Positions 20,387-33,480 are shown, counted from the first letter of the stretch. The stretch is 64,000 nucleotides of DNA from Fasciola hepatica (GCA_948099385.1 CANUEZ040000213.1:1240001-1304000), one strand, 5' to 3'. Translations and numbers: made by a program. Notes: generated from the sequence alone by a model not told the origin.

Positions 20387-23300
20387 GGTCGCCTTAGATT
20401 ATGAAAGAATTTGGAGTTCTGAATGCAAGTAGTCGCCCTTAACTAGGTTCAGTTTTGAAGCGACCCTCGCCAAACAGTTAGCCTTGCAATTGCTCTGTCA
20501 ATACTTTTGAAAGTGAGGGTTGATTGTAGCATAGGCTAATGTTCTTCAACGGTCCGTCAGTGTAGCAAGGCAATCGAATGATATGTTTCGTCAAGTTCCA
20601 CAAGAGAACAAACAAAATGGGGCAGTAAAACACATCATACTGTTCTCTTTATTTTGGCATTTTTGAAACCACAGACCATTCCAAAATCCGTCCTATACAA
20701 CTGTTTCTTACCTCACTTGAATCTCTAGTGAATATGAAGCTTTCTAAGGTGTCCGTCTGTATCTGCACGAAGATGCTGAAAGCAAAGACCCCGCTGGATG
20801 GCCGACTTTAGGTAATTTATCCTTCGCTGAAAGGCCTAAAGGTTAACGTCCTGAAGCAGGTTATACAGCTTGCTACACAGAAATGCTGTGTGCATACCAA
20901 AAGAGTCGCATCCTGATTGCATAAACATTAATTAGTGACCAGTTGAGAATAGTTCACAGCTTTAAGCAAGTCATTATGGGAGTTATAACGGTTGTTGTGG
21001 GAGACCAGTGGAGAGACCAGTCACATGAAGGGCACTGGAAGCCGGACTAACTTCCTTCAACTTATTACCCTTGTCTCTGCCACAAAATGTGACCATACAC
21101 GGAAGGACGAATGTACTGCGCTAAGATATGTAATCTTTTACTTCAAGGTTGCTAGACCTGGGAAATGCCCTTTTTCCTCTGTCGTGAGGTATTGCGGGCA
21201 CCATATCACAGCGGATACGTAATCTAACATTGCCTTCGTCATGTTACTTCGTGTTTTCATTTTTAGTCATCTTAAATGCCGTGCCGATACAATATGCTTT
21301 ATCGGGCCTAAAGCTTGAAGCATTGAAAGTAAGCCTGTTTGTTAATTGACGTTCTAATATACGTTAGACTACGACTTCAAACAAGACTGTCACCTTTTTA
21401 GTTTCTTCCCAGGGATTACCTATAAGCTTCCCTCACTACTTATAACCCTATTTTCCAGGATGTTCATCTTTCCAACGGAAGGGACAGATTCCATGAACAT
21501 AACAGTTGACGGTATATTTAGTGGTTGCAGATGACCACTTTGAAATCGGGAATGGATTAGTCATATACCAGTCAGGAATTGTAACAAGTGTTATCTACCT
21601 TGGAATATGAACACGGGTAACATCTTTCAGGACAGCCACGAGCTAAAGATTCCAAATACGTAGTACAAACTTTGCACCGCATTGATTGAGGGCTTGAATT
21701 TAGAGTTTCTATTTCCAAGTCTTTAGCACGACGACCTTGCTCAAACAAAACTCAGAACGTGTGGATATACCCTAGGGAATAATGATTTCGATTACTGATA
21801 GGTGCGTATCCTTTCTCATTTAAGGAGAACTTATTCAGCATGGAAAGCAAACATTTCACAGACAGACTAATTTACAATTTGTCCTGCAGGTTTACAACAG
21901 TTTAACATTTATAAAATAAATCATTTTTACTTTAGGGAAATTGCGCTCGGGTTTATGAACATACCTCTTGGAATATGACTGTTTAGCTCTAAACCGAGGA
22001 CCAGAAAGAGAACAGCAACTGACATGTTTGCTCAGCAAGTTTGAAACTGACAAGAAGGATGATAATGTTATTAAATTTGTTTTGCCTAATATATTCCGCT
22101 ATAACGAGCGTATCCAATAGAATCGTGTGTGCGAATAATCACGTGAACGACAACGGAACGAATGATGTTTGCCGGTAGATCGTCCAACGACACACTCCGT
22201 TCAAAATGACCCAGGAAAGTGCAGTTCCTCTGCCGTAGATTTATGTAATTTTCACCTTCGTTTTTCAAGCTTTCATAGTAAACACTTGTACACACCCACA
22301 CCCGTACTACCGAACGAAAAGCATCGGACTGTTCAACCCACTGCTCGGGTCATTGTGATTCATCCATCAAGTACTGAACAACTCCTTTCGCCCAAATCAT
22401 TTGTTTTGATTTCTGCGCTCTCATCGAATCATTCAAACTAATAAATTTTCCATTTATTTGAAGTATTGGAAAACTCTGTCTAGGATACCAGGAATCATTT
22501 CTATCACAACCTCAATGAAAATTTCTATTGATTCATGAAAACTCATGCTGCAGAGAGAAAATTCTTTTCACTTCATCCTTTAAGCATTTACTACGTAGTA
22601 CGGAGTAACTGGGAATAAATATAGTTCTAGATAATATGATCTATCATTTGCAAATAGTTCTAGATAACAGAGTTGAATAAACATGCAATAAGTCCGGGGT
22701 CTTTACTACATACTAAAATCTAATGATCCTTTTCAACTTTGGTGTGAAATTATATGTGAATTGTGTGGCCAGTAAGAAGGAGTAGACATGTGCTAAAGTT
22801 GGGTGCGTGAAATGTCATAAGATTGATGAGTTTGACAATAGAAAGTACAGAGGGAAACTCTTGTTATGACCACGGAAACAACAACAACGATTCCACAAGA
22901 CCGTCCCACGAAACTGTTATTGTTATTGCCGTGGCTCTCACCTTCGAACTTCTACGGCTTCTGCCATCAAGCGTAACTGCCTACGTGGTCGTTTGCTGTG
23001 AACTGCACAAGTGGTCAGGACCGTTACCGAATCGATTGGCTGTCTACTATCAAACAAGTGTTGCAAGATTGTGTCTTTGATAGTGTGAACTGTTCCTTCG
23101 CGAAGAAGGATAGGAAAATGTCCTTCTGTCTCAGGGAACGAGAAACATACCTGTCTACGGGATTATTGTTTGAATGAGTGCAAAAGTAATTACAACTGGT
23201 TCCTGGGCCCGTGAATAGTTCGCAAATTCGCCTACTTCAATAATTACAAATATTCGTTTCTCTTTGCAACCTTATTTTTTTCCTTTGGGTAAATAAGATT

Positions 23301-25185
23301 TGTCATTTACACGGGCTTCGACATTTATTCTTCTTCTACATAGAAATTTCATATTCCCGGAGCCGTCTCACATTTCTACATGAGTTTTCGCATCGAATGC
23401 ATCACGTCACTGGCGGATGATCTCTTATTTATGGTTATCTTTGGTTCATTGTTTCGACTTTGAGCGCTTTTATTTCCCATCTGATATAAAAGGAGTGGCC
23501 ACTTTTGAAGAAATCATAATTTTGTTGATATACTAGTGCTCCGTATTAACCCACTTCCACCTGAACAGATGCGTTGGGATCTCTAGTCTCACAGTGAATT
23601 TACAATAAATCACAGGTCTTTCATATCTACTATGGGGCTGGTTTTACTCTATAAGCAAAAGTACCAATAAAACCTATGAAATCCATTCGCCGTTCGAACA
23701 AGTTCGTGATAGAAAATCTGTTAGGCTCTGCCCACCTGTCTGATCTGGGTAGCCTGTGTACTCTGTTAGCATGACGAACTAAGTCTTATTGACTGATTCG
23801 GGGAACAAAACTTTGGTTGTTTCGTAAGACATGTTTCACCATTAATTTAATGACCCGGTGTTTTTGAACAAACATATTGTCACCCCAGGAGCAACAAATA
23901 AAATTATGCTGCCAATCCCGATAAACGGCTGATTTTAACCTTACAGCCGGATTTCTGAACGTAATTTGTGAAGTAACGATAGGCTGTAAAATGACTTCGA
24001 CTACTCTAAACTGAGGTCAGTAGTTTCGGCTTTTGCTGAAGGTGTAAAATAACTCTACCATTGATCCCGACAGGTATAATTGTATACTCGCTGAGTTTGA
24101 GCTTTTATTTGTATTTTCTGCTTTCTCATCTTGTGTGGGCTCTTACCATTTATTTCTAGAGTAAAATTCGTTTGCGGATTCAGTCTTGTAAGTATGTTCC
24201 TCCGAAAGACTTACGAATAAACTGTGTGGAGCAGACCCCACAGACACAGACGGCGAATACACTCACAAGGAGAGCGCTGGCAGTATTTGACCCGAGTCGA
24301 ATCATCACAGGTATGTGAATTGCCGGGTCATAGCAGAATGTTTTTTTACAATGAAATATGAGCTTTTCTGATCCACCAGTTAGTGGTTTATACTTCTCGG
24401 GTGTGAACTGCTAACGACCGAGTTCTACGCGTAACGGTTGACCGTTCCCAACTGAACCTTGTCTATTCATAAGATATGGGCTTAGGGCTATTTCACGAAA
24501 ATCTCACAGTCAAACTGGTGTATTACGCTGCAGTAGTTCTCAAGGGCAATGTCAAGTGGGTTCTCCATACGATGGTGTTGATATGACCGGGATTTTGAGA
24601 CCTCGGAACTGCCGTATACAAGTGTGGAACTCATAATGCTGCACCTTTGATTCACGTTTCATTAAGGATTCAAAGCATCTGAAGTGCAGCTGATAGCGAA
24701 ACAGCTGTGACGTTCTTTCGTGGAGTTCCAGTGGGTAATAAGCGTTGACACTAGATGCTGAATCTTATCGTATAAGAGAAACTAGCAAAGTATCACATGG
24801 ATAATTTTGACATGGTCGGACTGATAACTGAGAGTTAGTATCACAATAATTTAAGGCACGTCTTCATCGCTCAAGTTATACTTCCGAATACCAGTGAAGG
24901 GCAACTGGGAGAAAGCACTATTTGAAGGTAATTTATTCAGGCCGCTATTTTAGAAGTGTTATGCTTTTTTCATTCGAAAACATGACTCATGTCATTCATT
25001 GAAACGATCCAGGATAGAAAACAAGCTTGATTTTGGTGTTTTATCCAAGGTTTATTTACATCACGTTGTATAAATCAAGCATACAAAAGCCATTCTTGTT
25101 TCGTTTTTCCCGTGTTAACTGACTTTTCTGAATTTTATAATGAGCTACAATGAGGTAAGACGTTCACTAACAGAGTTCACGTTGA
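20387..25185. other. Gene-poor interval, no supported gene
   Basis: Both strands show only short frames without recognisable domains (for example 20992-21222, 22169-22441 and 22823-23080). One TATA-box-like TATAAAAGG at 23485-23493 could be a promoter but has no supported downstream gene. No SINE, LTR or RT motif is seen. Confidence 0.4.
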
Positions 25186-25635
25186 AGCTGTAGTAAATCA
25201 AGAAAGCGATGGATCAGGGACCTGCAGGGATGGTTTTGTGAGTTGTTCAACCTAGAAGAGATCCATTTCTCCATGATGTTTGCTTTTTTGGTTCAGCTGC
25301 TTGTGATCTGGCTGTTTGATCAGATCTGCCAAGCCAGAAGTGTTCTTCGTCTAGTTCGACCAAATCACGACCGCTCTCAGTCCGTGTTTAAACCAGGTTA
25401 GTTGTCGTTCTCAGTTTTTCAATCGAAAGTGGTTTCTTGTTACACGAACACAGTGCTTTGTCTAACAGGAGCGTATAAACTGACGTATGCCGTGGAAAAT
25501 CATCTATGTGTAACAAGGCATCATTCAAGAAAATCAAGTGGTAATTTGAAGAAGGAAGTCAACAGAATTGGATCGCAAGGTGTAGTCCGGAACATTTATC
25601 TGTATATTCACCAGTACATTTTCCGGAGAAGGTGA
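25186..25635 (+). CDS. Candidate two-exon gene fragment, single-pass membrane protein
   Basis: The first exon is open from 25186 to 25396 and encodes basic residues (SRKRW), a soluble stretch, then a hydrophobic segment around FAFLVQLLVIWLF that suits a membrane helix. A donor GTTAGTTG follows at 25397 and an acceptor TTTGTCTAACAG ends at 25468. The 72-base phase-1 intron joins the frame without break to 25469-25635, ending RRR and TGA. The second exon is basic, with no motif. No ATG is visible, so at least one 5' exon or start is missing. The family is not recognised. The clean splice and helix favour a real gene. Confidence 0.45.
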
Positions 25636-25999
25636 TTATTTATAAGCGGTTGATTGGACATTCTCGTAGGACCATAAGTAAATAACACAACTTGATTCTT
25701 ATAACAGGAATCGGCTTTTGTCTTGTGGTGTAAATTATTGTGTTCCTCCAAAATAGACTACTCTTATTGACTCACAGATCAGATTTGATTCATTCTTCGA
25801 AGAGCTGACTAACAACTAACGGGTGAGGAAGCTGTGGGATGGTTCAAAGCAAAAATGGTAGATTTTGAGCACGCGTATCAAACGAGTACCGCAAATGAAA
25901 TTGTCTATTGACAAAAGACCATTAAGAAGCCATAAACCAGCTCAGAAGGAACTCGGCATTGATACTTTTCCAATCAGACAAGGGATCTAGTGTAGCTGT

Positions 26000-27210
26000 T
26001 CTGAACAAAATATTCTACAGAGACAAAATGGCGATGATCCTAGAAGATGAAACAAAATTCAAACCGGTCCCTAAGACTAACTTCTCCAAAGAACTGTAAA
26101 AGAAAAATAAAGACACAAACAGACCTCGCAAAAGCTAAACTTATCTCAGAATCCACGGCCAAGGTTCTAAAATGTACAGTAAGTCATATACCACATATGC
26201 ACGGCCTACCAAAAGTACGCAATGCAGGTATACCATTTCGACCAGCGTTGTCCACGGCCAACTCCTTGCAACGCAAACTGGCAAAGTGGCTTGGGGAACG
26301 GCTTAAACCGGCGAGGTATTTATTTGGAAAAATCATGGTGAAGAATAGTTATTAAAGATGTGGCTTGTTGAGAGATTTGAACATTCACAATAAGTACTTA
26401 CTCACCATGAATGTTAAGTCACTCTTTACAATTAACTCAGTTCCCAAGCCCGTTGACATAGTTCATCAACTTCCCGATGATAACGACTTGAACATTGGAT
26501 TACCAAATAACAGGCTGTTTCGATCATTATTATTGTGCATCTCGGAAGTATAATACTATCTCCTCGTACAAGAATATCGACTGACTGACGGAGCTGCCAT
26601 GGGTAGTTCGCTGGGGCCCTTTCTGGCAGTTAAATTTGTCTCACACCTAGAATAAAATATGGGAAAAACCGTATCTCGAGCTAATCTCTACAGACTTTAC
26701 TTGGACCATTGTAGCTTGCATGGACCAGCGATTTCCGCCCGGGGTTTGCACATGAAGGATATGAAACAGCGAACACTAAAAATAGCCCATGAGTCCAAAC
26801 CTTAGTAATCGGACAACTATTAGGCTGCCTACAGTCTGCTCACTACACGATATCTTCTTCACTGTGAACACCAAGGACCAGTTTGAAAACATGTTCCATC
26901 ACTTCAATTCCAAACAAACGACCATTCAGTTAGCCAAAAACGAGGAAGTCAACTACATCGTCACATTTCTGGGTGTTGGAATTACCTGCCGGAAAGATGG
27001 ATAGAAGCCTAGACCAGCCCATCGTAAAACTGCTTGGTCAGGACTGTGCCTTCTTTTTATCAGCTTTCCTCCCATTAAGTACAGAATCGGCTTTGTCCGA
27101 AGCACATTCCACAGGAAGCGTGAAATATGCTCAACCGACACCCTGGAAGAAAGTTGCCGCCCATTTTCAAAGAACTTCTGAGGCGAACGGGTATCCAGAA
27201 TGATGTATAT
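26000..27210 (+). pseudogene. Penelope-like element family C, degenerate RT
   Basis: Plus-strand pieces in several frames. SESTAKVLKC and HMHGLPKVRNAGIPFRPALS correspond to the RT segment before the microsatellite site of PLE-B. SLQRKLAKWLGERLKP follows, then a motif A remnant (LLTMNVKSLFT), a motif B remnant (GAAMGSSLGPFLAVKF), and a post-RT segment resembling PPIFKELLRRTG. Many stops and frameshifts occur. The divergence from PLE-A and PLE-B indicates a third, older family. The endonuclease is not recognisable. Confidence 0.75.
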
Positions 27211-28898
27211 TCAAACACGCAGCCATCTCCGAACAGAGCGAACGTCACCATCGTCCCAAAAGTAACGGCCTTCCTTTGGTTACTTTACAGGTGTGATGGC
27301 ATCAACAGCCTACCCAGCAGATCCTTCGAATTTGCAGTTAATCGTACTTATTACTTTGCAAAGGTAATCATTTTCTCTACCTCCCGGATGAAAATGCCGT
27401 CGGTGAAAAAACCACGGCCTGTTCACTCCATTTCTAGTTACATTTACTGATTCAACTGCAGATGCGCAGCCACCTGTACATTGGCAGAACGAAGAGACCA
27501 TGGCGTAACCGAATGGTCGAGCACATTCCGGTTTGGCCACAAAGAGCGATGAGTTGGCGGAAACAAAATCGGTGACGTAACTGACTGAATACCGAACCCT
27601 GGAACTATTTGTTACGCAAAACCTGCAGAACACTAAGCACTGCATTTATTTGAGCACGACGATCAACGTCATCTGCGTCACAAACAATCAAAGACTACTG
27701 AGACACGCGGAGGGGTTAGCAAATAACCATCACTAACCTCAACAGTACAAACAGCGAAAGCGGCTAATTACTTCAGTTTTGCCTTGATAATCTGTTTCTA
27801 GTTGCAAACCCTTGTTGTGTGATTCAGGTTGTGTGCTTGCGTTTGGTCTTATGATACTGGTCAATTCACCATTTATGAATGATCACATTGACGGCAGTAG
27901 GCACTAGTGAAGATGCAGCAAAAAGGTCCGGAATACAGGTGACTGTGTTTTATTCCGTCTCACTAACTCTAGTGAGAAAACCCCTTCTGCCGTTGAGCGA
28001 TCTCGTTTATCAACGAAAAAACAAAGAATATATATAGGCTGTTGTCTGCGGTATACATTACTGACGATTCATGTGACTTTTATCATTTTTGTGGTATTCA
28101 CTCACCAAGACAGTGTACATTCCTGCGCGCAATATGTGAAACACTACAGTACGTCGTGTGCCGTACCCGTGTACTGATTCCTTGGCTTCCTGTGCAGGAT
28201 AATACTACATTATTCCATATAATATTCCACTGTCCCATGTGGCCACAAGTGGCCCACAACGCATTGGCTCAACTTGTGTGGGCAACCACCCCTTGAGGCT
28301 TAAGCAACGCTGACAAGATTCATCACATTTCGGTCAGTCCACTCCTTCGATTGGTTGTCCTATCGCCCGAGTTTGTGTCGTCTCAAGCCTTGGGGCTTGG
28401 TATCGCTCCAGCTCTAACTGCCAAAGTGACTTGGCTGTCCACCAAAGCTGAATTAACACACATCAATCTATCCCCTTTCTTACCTAGAAATTCTGTAGGT
28501 CCATTCCATTCTCGTATTTTGACAAATAAGGGTGAGATTTTATCTGAACCATTAACCCATTCTTGTTTGGATAGTCTTTCCTTCCTTTTTGGACGACTGA
28601 AAAACACCACAAATCCTGGCTCAAGCAGTGGGATTATTTCAAGTGATTCATACGCAAGCCGTTTAATCACAATATATTATTGCAAGTGAAGGGATTGGAC
28701 CAGTCGGAGAAAGTGTGTTCTTGAAATGTGCTCAGTGGAAATAACGGTACAATTGAAACAGCTCACACACCCAGCCATCATAACAGAAGTTAACTATTAC
28801 ATTAAGTTCCTTACGAAAGTGGCACTGGCGAGAGATCACTTTTAGTTCCTTGAGGAACGTAGTAGGGGTCTGTATTTCCGGAGCTGTACTCTACTGTT
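27211..28898. other. Interval without firm gene
   Basis: The left part may be the decayed 3' end of the PLE above. Frames at 28042-28296 (with LFHIIFHCPMWP, reminiscent of the HCxxW ends of some non-LTR elements) and 28383-28670 (minus) cannot be assigned. No repeat or RNA gene is clear. Confidence 0.3.
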
Positions 28899-30655
28899 TT
28901 GACAAGAAACCGGCTATTCATATCGAGCGTGTCATTTCGATTCCAAGCACCTAATGCGCAAGATACTGTGTGTATACATACTGTGGAGTCAGAAAGTACA
29001 TTTGTGTCACCTCGTTTTCCTGGTCAATTACCATTGGAAGAAATGAAATTCTTTGACGAATATGGTCCGTCAAATGTGCAAAAACGAGTGAATTCAAAAC
29101 GTCAAACCTTTTCCAAACGGATAGAGGAATTGTTACCAACGAGTAAGTTCCCATCGGAAGCTGAAAGTTTTATGCAAAATTTATCTGAACTGGAGCTAGA
29201 TAATACATTGCTAGAGGTGTTATCTTTGGGACCCAAATTCTGCTGCCCTAGCAACCAGTGTTTTCCTGAAAATGCTTGACATGTGCAATTCACCGTACCA
29301 CGCAGTCGCCAAATGGTTGACCATTCTGCTGGAACCGGTTAGACAGAAAATATGAAAGCACAATCCGAACGACACATTTGAATTTATAAGCTGCGTAACA
29401 GAACTGAATGTGAACGATCGGTGGATACTATTGTTAGATGCCGGTACACCCTTTACCAACGTCTCAATCGATGAAGTCATAGGCTATTTATGTGAATATA
29501 TCGAAAGCTACGCAATCCAGACTGGCTTTCCTTTAGAAGCTTTGAAATAGTTGCTTTTTTGTGCACACAACGTTCAGTTCAAGTTCACCGGCCAAATCCA
29601 CCGTCAAAGGACGGGATAGCAATGGGCTTTCTACTCGGACCACTGTTTTCCGACGCATTTACGGTAAAGTTGGAAAATGGCCACATGAATCAATAGTCTA
29701 CAGCTGTTGTTTACGCAGACTCCATGACATCCTGTGTGATTGAACGGACCGACAGCTGATACTATGCGCATGCATACGCACACACACACACACACTCACA
29801 CACACACACACACACACACGCCAGCGAACGCACACATGAACAGTGATTTTTACTGCCCGGTTATTCGGCAAGTGGCAATCGTTCCCTTTCGTATCGGTTT
29901 CGTTTTATTGACCTGTAAGTCACGTTCATGTTTACTCACTCAAAGAGCCACTCAGCAATCGGTTGTTCTGCTTTTCCTAGAGATTGGGTCATAGCATTAA
30001 TCAGATCAACTGTTAGATTTGTTTAACTCAAACATGACAACGTACAGTTCACAATGGAAACAGAACCAAACAACACACTAGGCTTCTTAGATGTGGAGAC
30101 GGTTCAATCAGTCGGTCAGTAAGCAGGAAGGCAATGTGGAATGGACATTACATCCACTTCCACCGTTTCCTGCCTCTTGAGGAGAAAAAGAACCTAATTG
30201 GGTGCCTCACAAGCAGGGCAGGACGAATATGTTTGGAGGACACAATTGAGGGAGAACTCCGAAAGATGCGAAGGATTTTTATCCAGAATGACCATCCGGA
30301 CCGCCTAGTTGATAGGACGATGCAAATGGAGAGCTAGAAAAAAACAGTATACATAACTTGGTCATTGAAAGGCGGCACGTTGGCAGAGATTGGCGGATAG
30401 CATTGTCAGACGCCATCAGCAAAACATTTTACGCGCAGTTAATCTCCGGATGTTGTTCTAGTCCAGACCAGCAGTGATTTTGCGGTTGAAAGACAAAGCA
30501 CCCGATTCTACACCCTCATTCTGTGGGTACTCATTCACTTGTTCCTGTAGAACAATTTACATCGGCCGCAAGAGCAGGGGTTTGTTTGAACGTATCCTCG
30601 TTCAACACCCTGCATGGTTGAACACCTGAGCAATTAAATCACTCAATGGTGCGGT
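28899..30655 (+). pseudogene. Penelope-like element family A, nearly full-length but broken
   Basis: Domains in order on the plus strand: an N-terminal linker ending LLEVLSLGPKFC (28899-29240), AVAKWLTILLEPV (29300-29340), motif A (DAGTPFTNVSIDEV, about 29440), motif B remnant around 29615-29660, the post-RT stretch HRFLPLEEKKNLIGCL with GRICLEDTIEGELRKM (30134-30337), and a GIY-YIG remnant reading TIYIGRKSRGLFERILVQHP (about 30550-30600). Stops interrupt all parts, and a (CA)n expansion replaces the region of motif C. Pieces recur at 1-370 and 41791-41937. Confidence 0.8.
29778..29819. repeat. (CA)n microsatellite
   Basis: About 20 CA units with one CT interruption, inside PLE-A. The equivalent site at 178-195 has only a few units. 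Confidence 0.95.
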
Positions 30656-30732
30656 CGTTTCACACATATTATGGTATGAGTTTGAATCACTGTAAACGAG
30701 TTTGTTCACCAATCTGGGTTCTCTTATTGTGC

Positions 30733-31032
30733 TTAGTGGAAATAATCGGATAATGGTAATATTGATACAGCCAACTTGTTAACGGACTTGAATAATAACA
30801 GGTTGTCACTTGTATGGTAGTCAGCACTTATGAGGGACTTCCGCACCGTCTCCCTCGGGGGTCTAAGTGGAACAAGGGAAATACGAATCACATCCAGGGC
30901 TTGATTTTCGATCGGTTTCCCTCCTGGTGAGTCCCAAAGAGTTTGATAATTCAGCTGTACCGAGCTTCTTCCAATTCCACTTGCAAAGTAAACGCTGAAT
31001 AAACGCTGATACGTGCCACGAAAATCTGACAA
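30733..31032 (-). CDS. Conserved exon-like ORF, copy B
   Basis: Copy of the ORF at 562-861, open over the same 100 codons with a few replacements (for example IENQ for IEHQ and VRKS for VQKS). Function unknown. Confidence 0.35.
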   Translation of the reverse strand: MSDFRGTYQRLFSVYFASGIGRSSVQLNYQTLWDSPGGKPIENQALDVIRISLVPLRPPRETVRKSLISADYHTSDNLLLFKSVNKLAVSILPLSDYFH

Positions 31033-31155
31033 GTTTCAACTGAAATAACGCAGGAATGAAATTCCCCCTTCTAAATCCATCAACCCTTGAATTACTGTTG
31101 GATTTGCAGTTCCATTCAATAAGAACAAGAGAATAAATCGTCCGATACAAATCGG

Positions 31156-31389
31156 TTGTTGCTGTTGCTTATCTCACTTCGGCACTGTCAAAATGGTTCG
31201 CTTGTATCTGTTCGTCTGACGTTGGATCATCCAGAGTTTTCCGCTAATGTACGAAAATATGTTTTACAAAAGGTTTTCTTCCGGTCAAACACAGAGCTAA
31301 TTGCTCATACTGAACGGGGTTCTTTAAATCCGTCCCACCCCAGCATTTCCAGGACTTGGAAAATTGAAACGGCTGGTGACCTCCAGTAG
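31156..31389 (+). pseudogene. Exon-like ORF, copy B (early stop)
   Basis: Frame containing VRKYVLQKVFFRSNTELIA and SISRTWKIETAGDLQ, then a TAG stop at 31387. In block C the same codon is TAT and the frame runs a further 33 codons to DIYQPF. The sequence beyond the stop in B still matches C. C instead has a stop upstream of the shared part. Probably both are decayed copies of a real exon. Confidence 0.35.
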
Positions 31390-32074
31390 GCATGGACAAA
31401 TTCTACTTTTTCTGGTCAGACTGGTCAAAGTGACCCCATCATAATGCATACATATGGCTTCTCGAGTCTCAAGGGAGAGGATTTGGACATTTATCAACCA
31501 TTTTAGTAAAATAATAGTAAGGGAGCTTTGATTAAAACAAGTGGAGCACTCACCGATCAGCCAGACAGTGCAGATTATCAGGTCACACGCACAGTCTCAG
31601 ACTGTCAACTATAATTGGTAACAATGTTTCACAATTAAACTGAGCTGAAATATTCTTCAGTTTGAAAGAAAAGTTTGATTTGTTTCTCTTATACTATGAA
31701 AAATATTCAGGAATAGCTTTGAATACGGAAAAACTCTTCTAATGTGAGTCTGAATCAACTTTTTGGTTCAAACGACTTCATGTGTTTAAATTATACAGCA
31801 CTGTGATGCACGCTCCTCACAATTCAGATGAGATTAAAAGGATCAATCTGATGTAGAGTGCTCAATTATGAGGATGATTCGAGAGGAGATTACCGCGTAT
31901 GCAAAACTTAGGAGCAGCAGTAAACACGAAGCCGGTCGTGTGCTTCCGGAAGAATTTGTCCCGTCACCCAGATACAATAATATCCTACTTGCATAAATGA
32001 GTACGTATCACCTTCATTCCCGCCAGTGTCCAGTCTGAATTGATCTGTATGAGTTGTTACACGACTCTCAACTC

Positions 32075-32317
32075 CTACGGATCCGGTAAAATTATTCCTA
32101 TTTCAATGGTTGGTACACTTGCATTCAGTACATAAGCCCTGATAATACGCCAGCACTTATGACCATCCACCAGGACAGCATTGATTTTGTCAGTTCCTAA
32201 AGCCTTCAGAACTTCCATTGGGTGTAAAAGTAAATCCTTGAAAACGAATGATTTTTCCAAAGTAACCATAGGGTTTTGAATCGATTGCTTGATCAGGCGC
32301 TTTCCGGCTTGGAGCAT
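32075..32317 (-). CDS. Exon-like ORF, weak resemblance to an NTPase Walker B region (copy B)
   Basis: An 80-codon ATG-started frame on the minus strand. It includes KSFVFKDLLLHPMEVLKAL and INAVLVDGHKCW, where a hydrophobic strand followed by VD recalls Walker B of STAND-type NTPases such as those in ankyrin-repeat TANC-like proteins. That comparison is from memory and weak. The frame is kept in C (43752-43994) with one replacement. A GT follows the proline codon near the 3' end (GATCCGTAGG), so it could be an internal exon. Absent from A. Confidence 0.35.
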   Translation of the reverse strand: MLQAGKRLIKQSIQNPMVTLEKSFVFKDLLLHPMEVLKALGTDKINAVLVDGHKCWRIIRAYVLNASVPTIEIGIILPDP

Positions 32318-32593
32318 TTCGATATGTGAAGCAGTTACCTAAGTGAATGTCGGGCTTTGGTTTCTGAAGGATTGCAATACTCTAAATGAGGCGAAAATTC
32401 TCATCCAAACCCTTATTTCTCAATGCTGCGTTTGTATGTGTCTGTACTTGTGTGGTCGAAAATCGGTCAACAAATCATCTTCTTCGTAATCAGCTTCTCT
32501 TTCCCAAATGATCTACAACTTCTTGTACTAAGTGGTCGGAATATAAAACTTTACATAATTTGTTCTTTTTTATTCGTCATATCTATGGTGATC

Positions 32594-32912
32594 TGTGGGC
32601 AGTGGAGACTGTGTGGCCCTGGGTGGTGTGTTTGGTTGAAGTAGCCACGTACGCAATCAGACAGTCTTGCACTCACGCACCGTTACTGACTGTCTATTGG
32701 TTGATGCCTATTCGTTGCCACGATTAGTCACACGTACGAGCCTGGCACCTGCGTGAACCATTCACGTAATCACATTTCGCGGAGCACCGGAAGACCGAGC
32801 CCGTTGCATTTACAGCTTGTGCCTGTTCGATTTTCCGTGCTCGCTTGGGTGTGCGTTAATAAAGGGTTTATCCGCGTTCCGTGTCCTGTTCTACTACTGA
32901 TTTCTGAACACA
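32594..32912 (+). repeat. Candidate second LTR-like segment (B/C only)
   Basis: About 320 bp beginning TGTGGGCAG and ending CTGAACACA, with GTTAATAAAGGG about 65 bp before the end followed by a GT-rich stretch. Its layout resembles the candidate LTR at 34283-34567. The termini are uncertain and no internal region is recognisable. The block C copy is at 44271-44589. Confidence 0.25.
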
Positions 32913-33080
32913 AAGCAAGCTACAATGATAAATAAACCGGTGGCTTAGAAGCTCAAAGCTAGTAAAATGTTAGATACCAATAGTTATTACAATAACGATG
33001 GTAAAACTGACCACAAGTCGTTTCCAGCACTAATGTATAAAAGCTAGTCCCTCTGCAATCAGCTCTGTAGCCTTATAACT

Positions 33081-33480
33081 CACAAACATATTTGAGGAAT
33101 ACTATTTTATGTGACATTTCTGAAGCGACGTCGCTGTTGATAGTGGGCTCAAGGAAGAAAACATTTGGTTTGTTGAAAGTGCATGAATTTCATACCATAT
33201 TCACGATGATGGTGCAGGCTTTACTCCAAAACAAGCAATGGAGATCACTTGGCAATCCAGGGAGACGGGAATGTTGGGCTAATAGACATTCCCGTCTCCC
33301 TGGATAGCCAAGTCATCTCCATTGATTGTTTTGGAGTAAAACCTGCTTCATCATCGTGAATGTGGTATGAAATTCATGCACTTTCAACAAACCAAATGTT
33401 TTCTTCCTTCAGCCCACTATCAACAGCGACTTCGCTTCGGAAATGTCACATAAAATAGCATTTCTCAGATATATTTGTGC
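33081..33480. repeat. 400-bp near-perfect palindrome, copy B
   Basis: The left arm (33081-33273) and right arm (33284-33479) are reverse complements with few mismatches and a spacer of about 10 bases. A third, direct copy of the arm end follows at 33481-33540. Block A has only a single copy of this arm (about 965-1055), so the palindrome arose by inverted duplication in the ancestor of B and C. Confidence 0.9.

Noticed and set aside
23485..23493. TATA box as a supported promoter
   Set aside because: A consensus-like match alone, with no downstream gene; mentioned only within the interval description.
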